A DNA stretch of 64,000 bases, from the NCBI RefSeq assembly GCF_050908995.1, contig NC_135131.1, positions 10,062,001 through 10,126,000 on the forward strand, in the 5' to 3' direction. Under the pieces are notes generated by a model that did no database searches, was not told the DNA's origin, and was given only the letters and a program-made list of their open reading frames with translations. This document shows positions 63,301 through 64,000 of this stretch, piece after piece; positions within the stretch are counted from its first letter, which is position 1; every line of letters begins with the position of its first letter. The DNA comes from Andrena cerasifolii (taxonomy: Eukaryota; Arthropoda; Insecta; Hymenoptera; Andrenidae). Position numbers and translations under genes: made by a program.

Positions 63301-64000
63301 GGAGTGGAATTTAATATTTCGACTGTTTGAGGCTAGGATGGATTGAAAATTAAAGGGAGCGGGCGAGAAATCGTGGAATTTTTACGAAGTTAAGCTAATG
63401 GCCCGACCATTTATCTGCCTTTAAAGTCAGCCTGTAATTCCGGCGGAATAAAGGATTTCGGTGCTCTGTAATTCTCTCCCTTTAACTAGAGGGGCTTGAA
63501 TTTCACGCGCGTTTACCGCGCTCGGTAAGTAAATATTAATAAAACGGGATAAATTCCCCGTTTGCCTGTGTATAAAAAGTAGAGTGAACGTTGTCCACGG
63601 GACGGGGAAGTTTTTGCGCGGGGCGGAACAAATTGGAACAAAGAGGAGACAACCGTATCGACTAATGAACTGGACTGTATATTTCGCGGGGACAAAACCA
63701 TGACACCCTTTCAACCGGCAGCACGCTCGATTCCACGAAGACGTATCACGAGGAGTCGCATTCACGGCTATATTAAACGTGGTTATCTCTACCAGCAGTT
63801 TTAATTGAAACAACCGCATAAATATAGCACAGCGAAATGACACGGGCGACTTAATTGAAAACTGGCAAACTAACCAGCGCCACCGACACCGGCGAAGAGG
63901 CTACGTGTGGCCTTCGAGCTCCGTGCAGTCACGGTTGGACAGTATTTGCGCGAATTCTTGCTGAATTAAGCATCGGAGATTTATTCAACACAGATTTATA
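60301..64000. other. non-coding flank downstream
   Basis: No gene, RNA or repeat recognised. Open frames of 60-140 codons on both strands show no domain, signal peptide or splice-linked continuation. Confidence 0.5.

Overview
This window looks like nuclear DNA from an insect, most likely a hymenopteran (ant, bee or wasp relative). It has long introns, GT-AG splice sites, CpG dinucleotides throughout, scattered AT-rich non-autonomous transposons and very little coding sequence. No bacterial operon structure, ribosome-binding sites, rRNA, tRNA or CRISPR array was recognised. The order-level assignment is inference from composition and gene family only.

One gene can be supported. It lies on the + strand and encodes a small cell-surface protein of the Dpr (defective proboscis extension response; zig-8-like) family with two immunoglobulin domains. 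Five coding exons join in one continuous frame: 33509-33572 (signal peptide), 41948-42096 (start of Ig1), 56031-56186 (rest of the Ig1 core), 57275-57608 (Ig1 last strand plus Ig2) and 57897-58042 (membrane-proximal tail with the family motif PAAMH). Together they make 849 nt, a predicted 282 residues plus stop. The introns are about 8.4, 13.9, 1.1 and 0.3 kb. A strong splice acceptor before the start codon implies at least one non-coding 5' exon further upstream, so part of the first 33 kb is probably a 5'-UTR intron.

Layout: 1-33461 is non-coding flank or 5' intron holding three interspersed elements: a 673-bp near-perfect palindrome with TA flanks (625-1297), an AT-rich element with TTAAGGG ends (17763-18421) and a hAT-like element (27012-27907). 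Region 33462-58042 is the gene. Its introns carry a short TIR element (40607-40755), a 732-bp palindromic element (44576-45307), another TIR element (48196-48765), an AT-rich repeat block (about 52380-52990) and a 134-bp tandem duplication (56441-56703). Region 58043 to about 60300 is the likely 3' UTR, with AATAAA signals and a Pumilio-type UGUAUAUA site. Nothing was recognised from 60300 to 64000.

The most useful points for follow-up are the Dpr gene itself (short loop in Ig1, uncertain C-terminal exon, two upstream ORFs, one of which overlaps the start codon) and the two long palindromic elements. One of these is transcribed within intron 2 and could form a long double-stranded RNA. I found no convincing evidence of a wholly new biological system.
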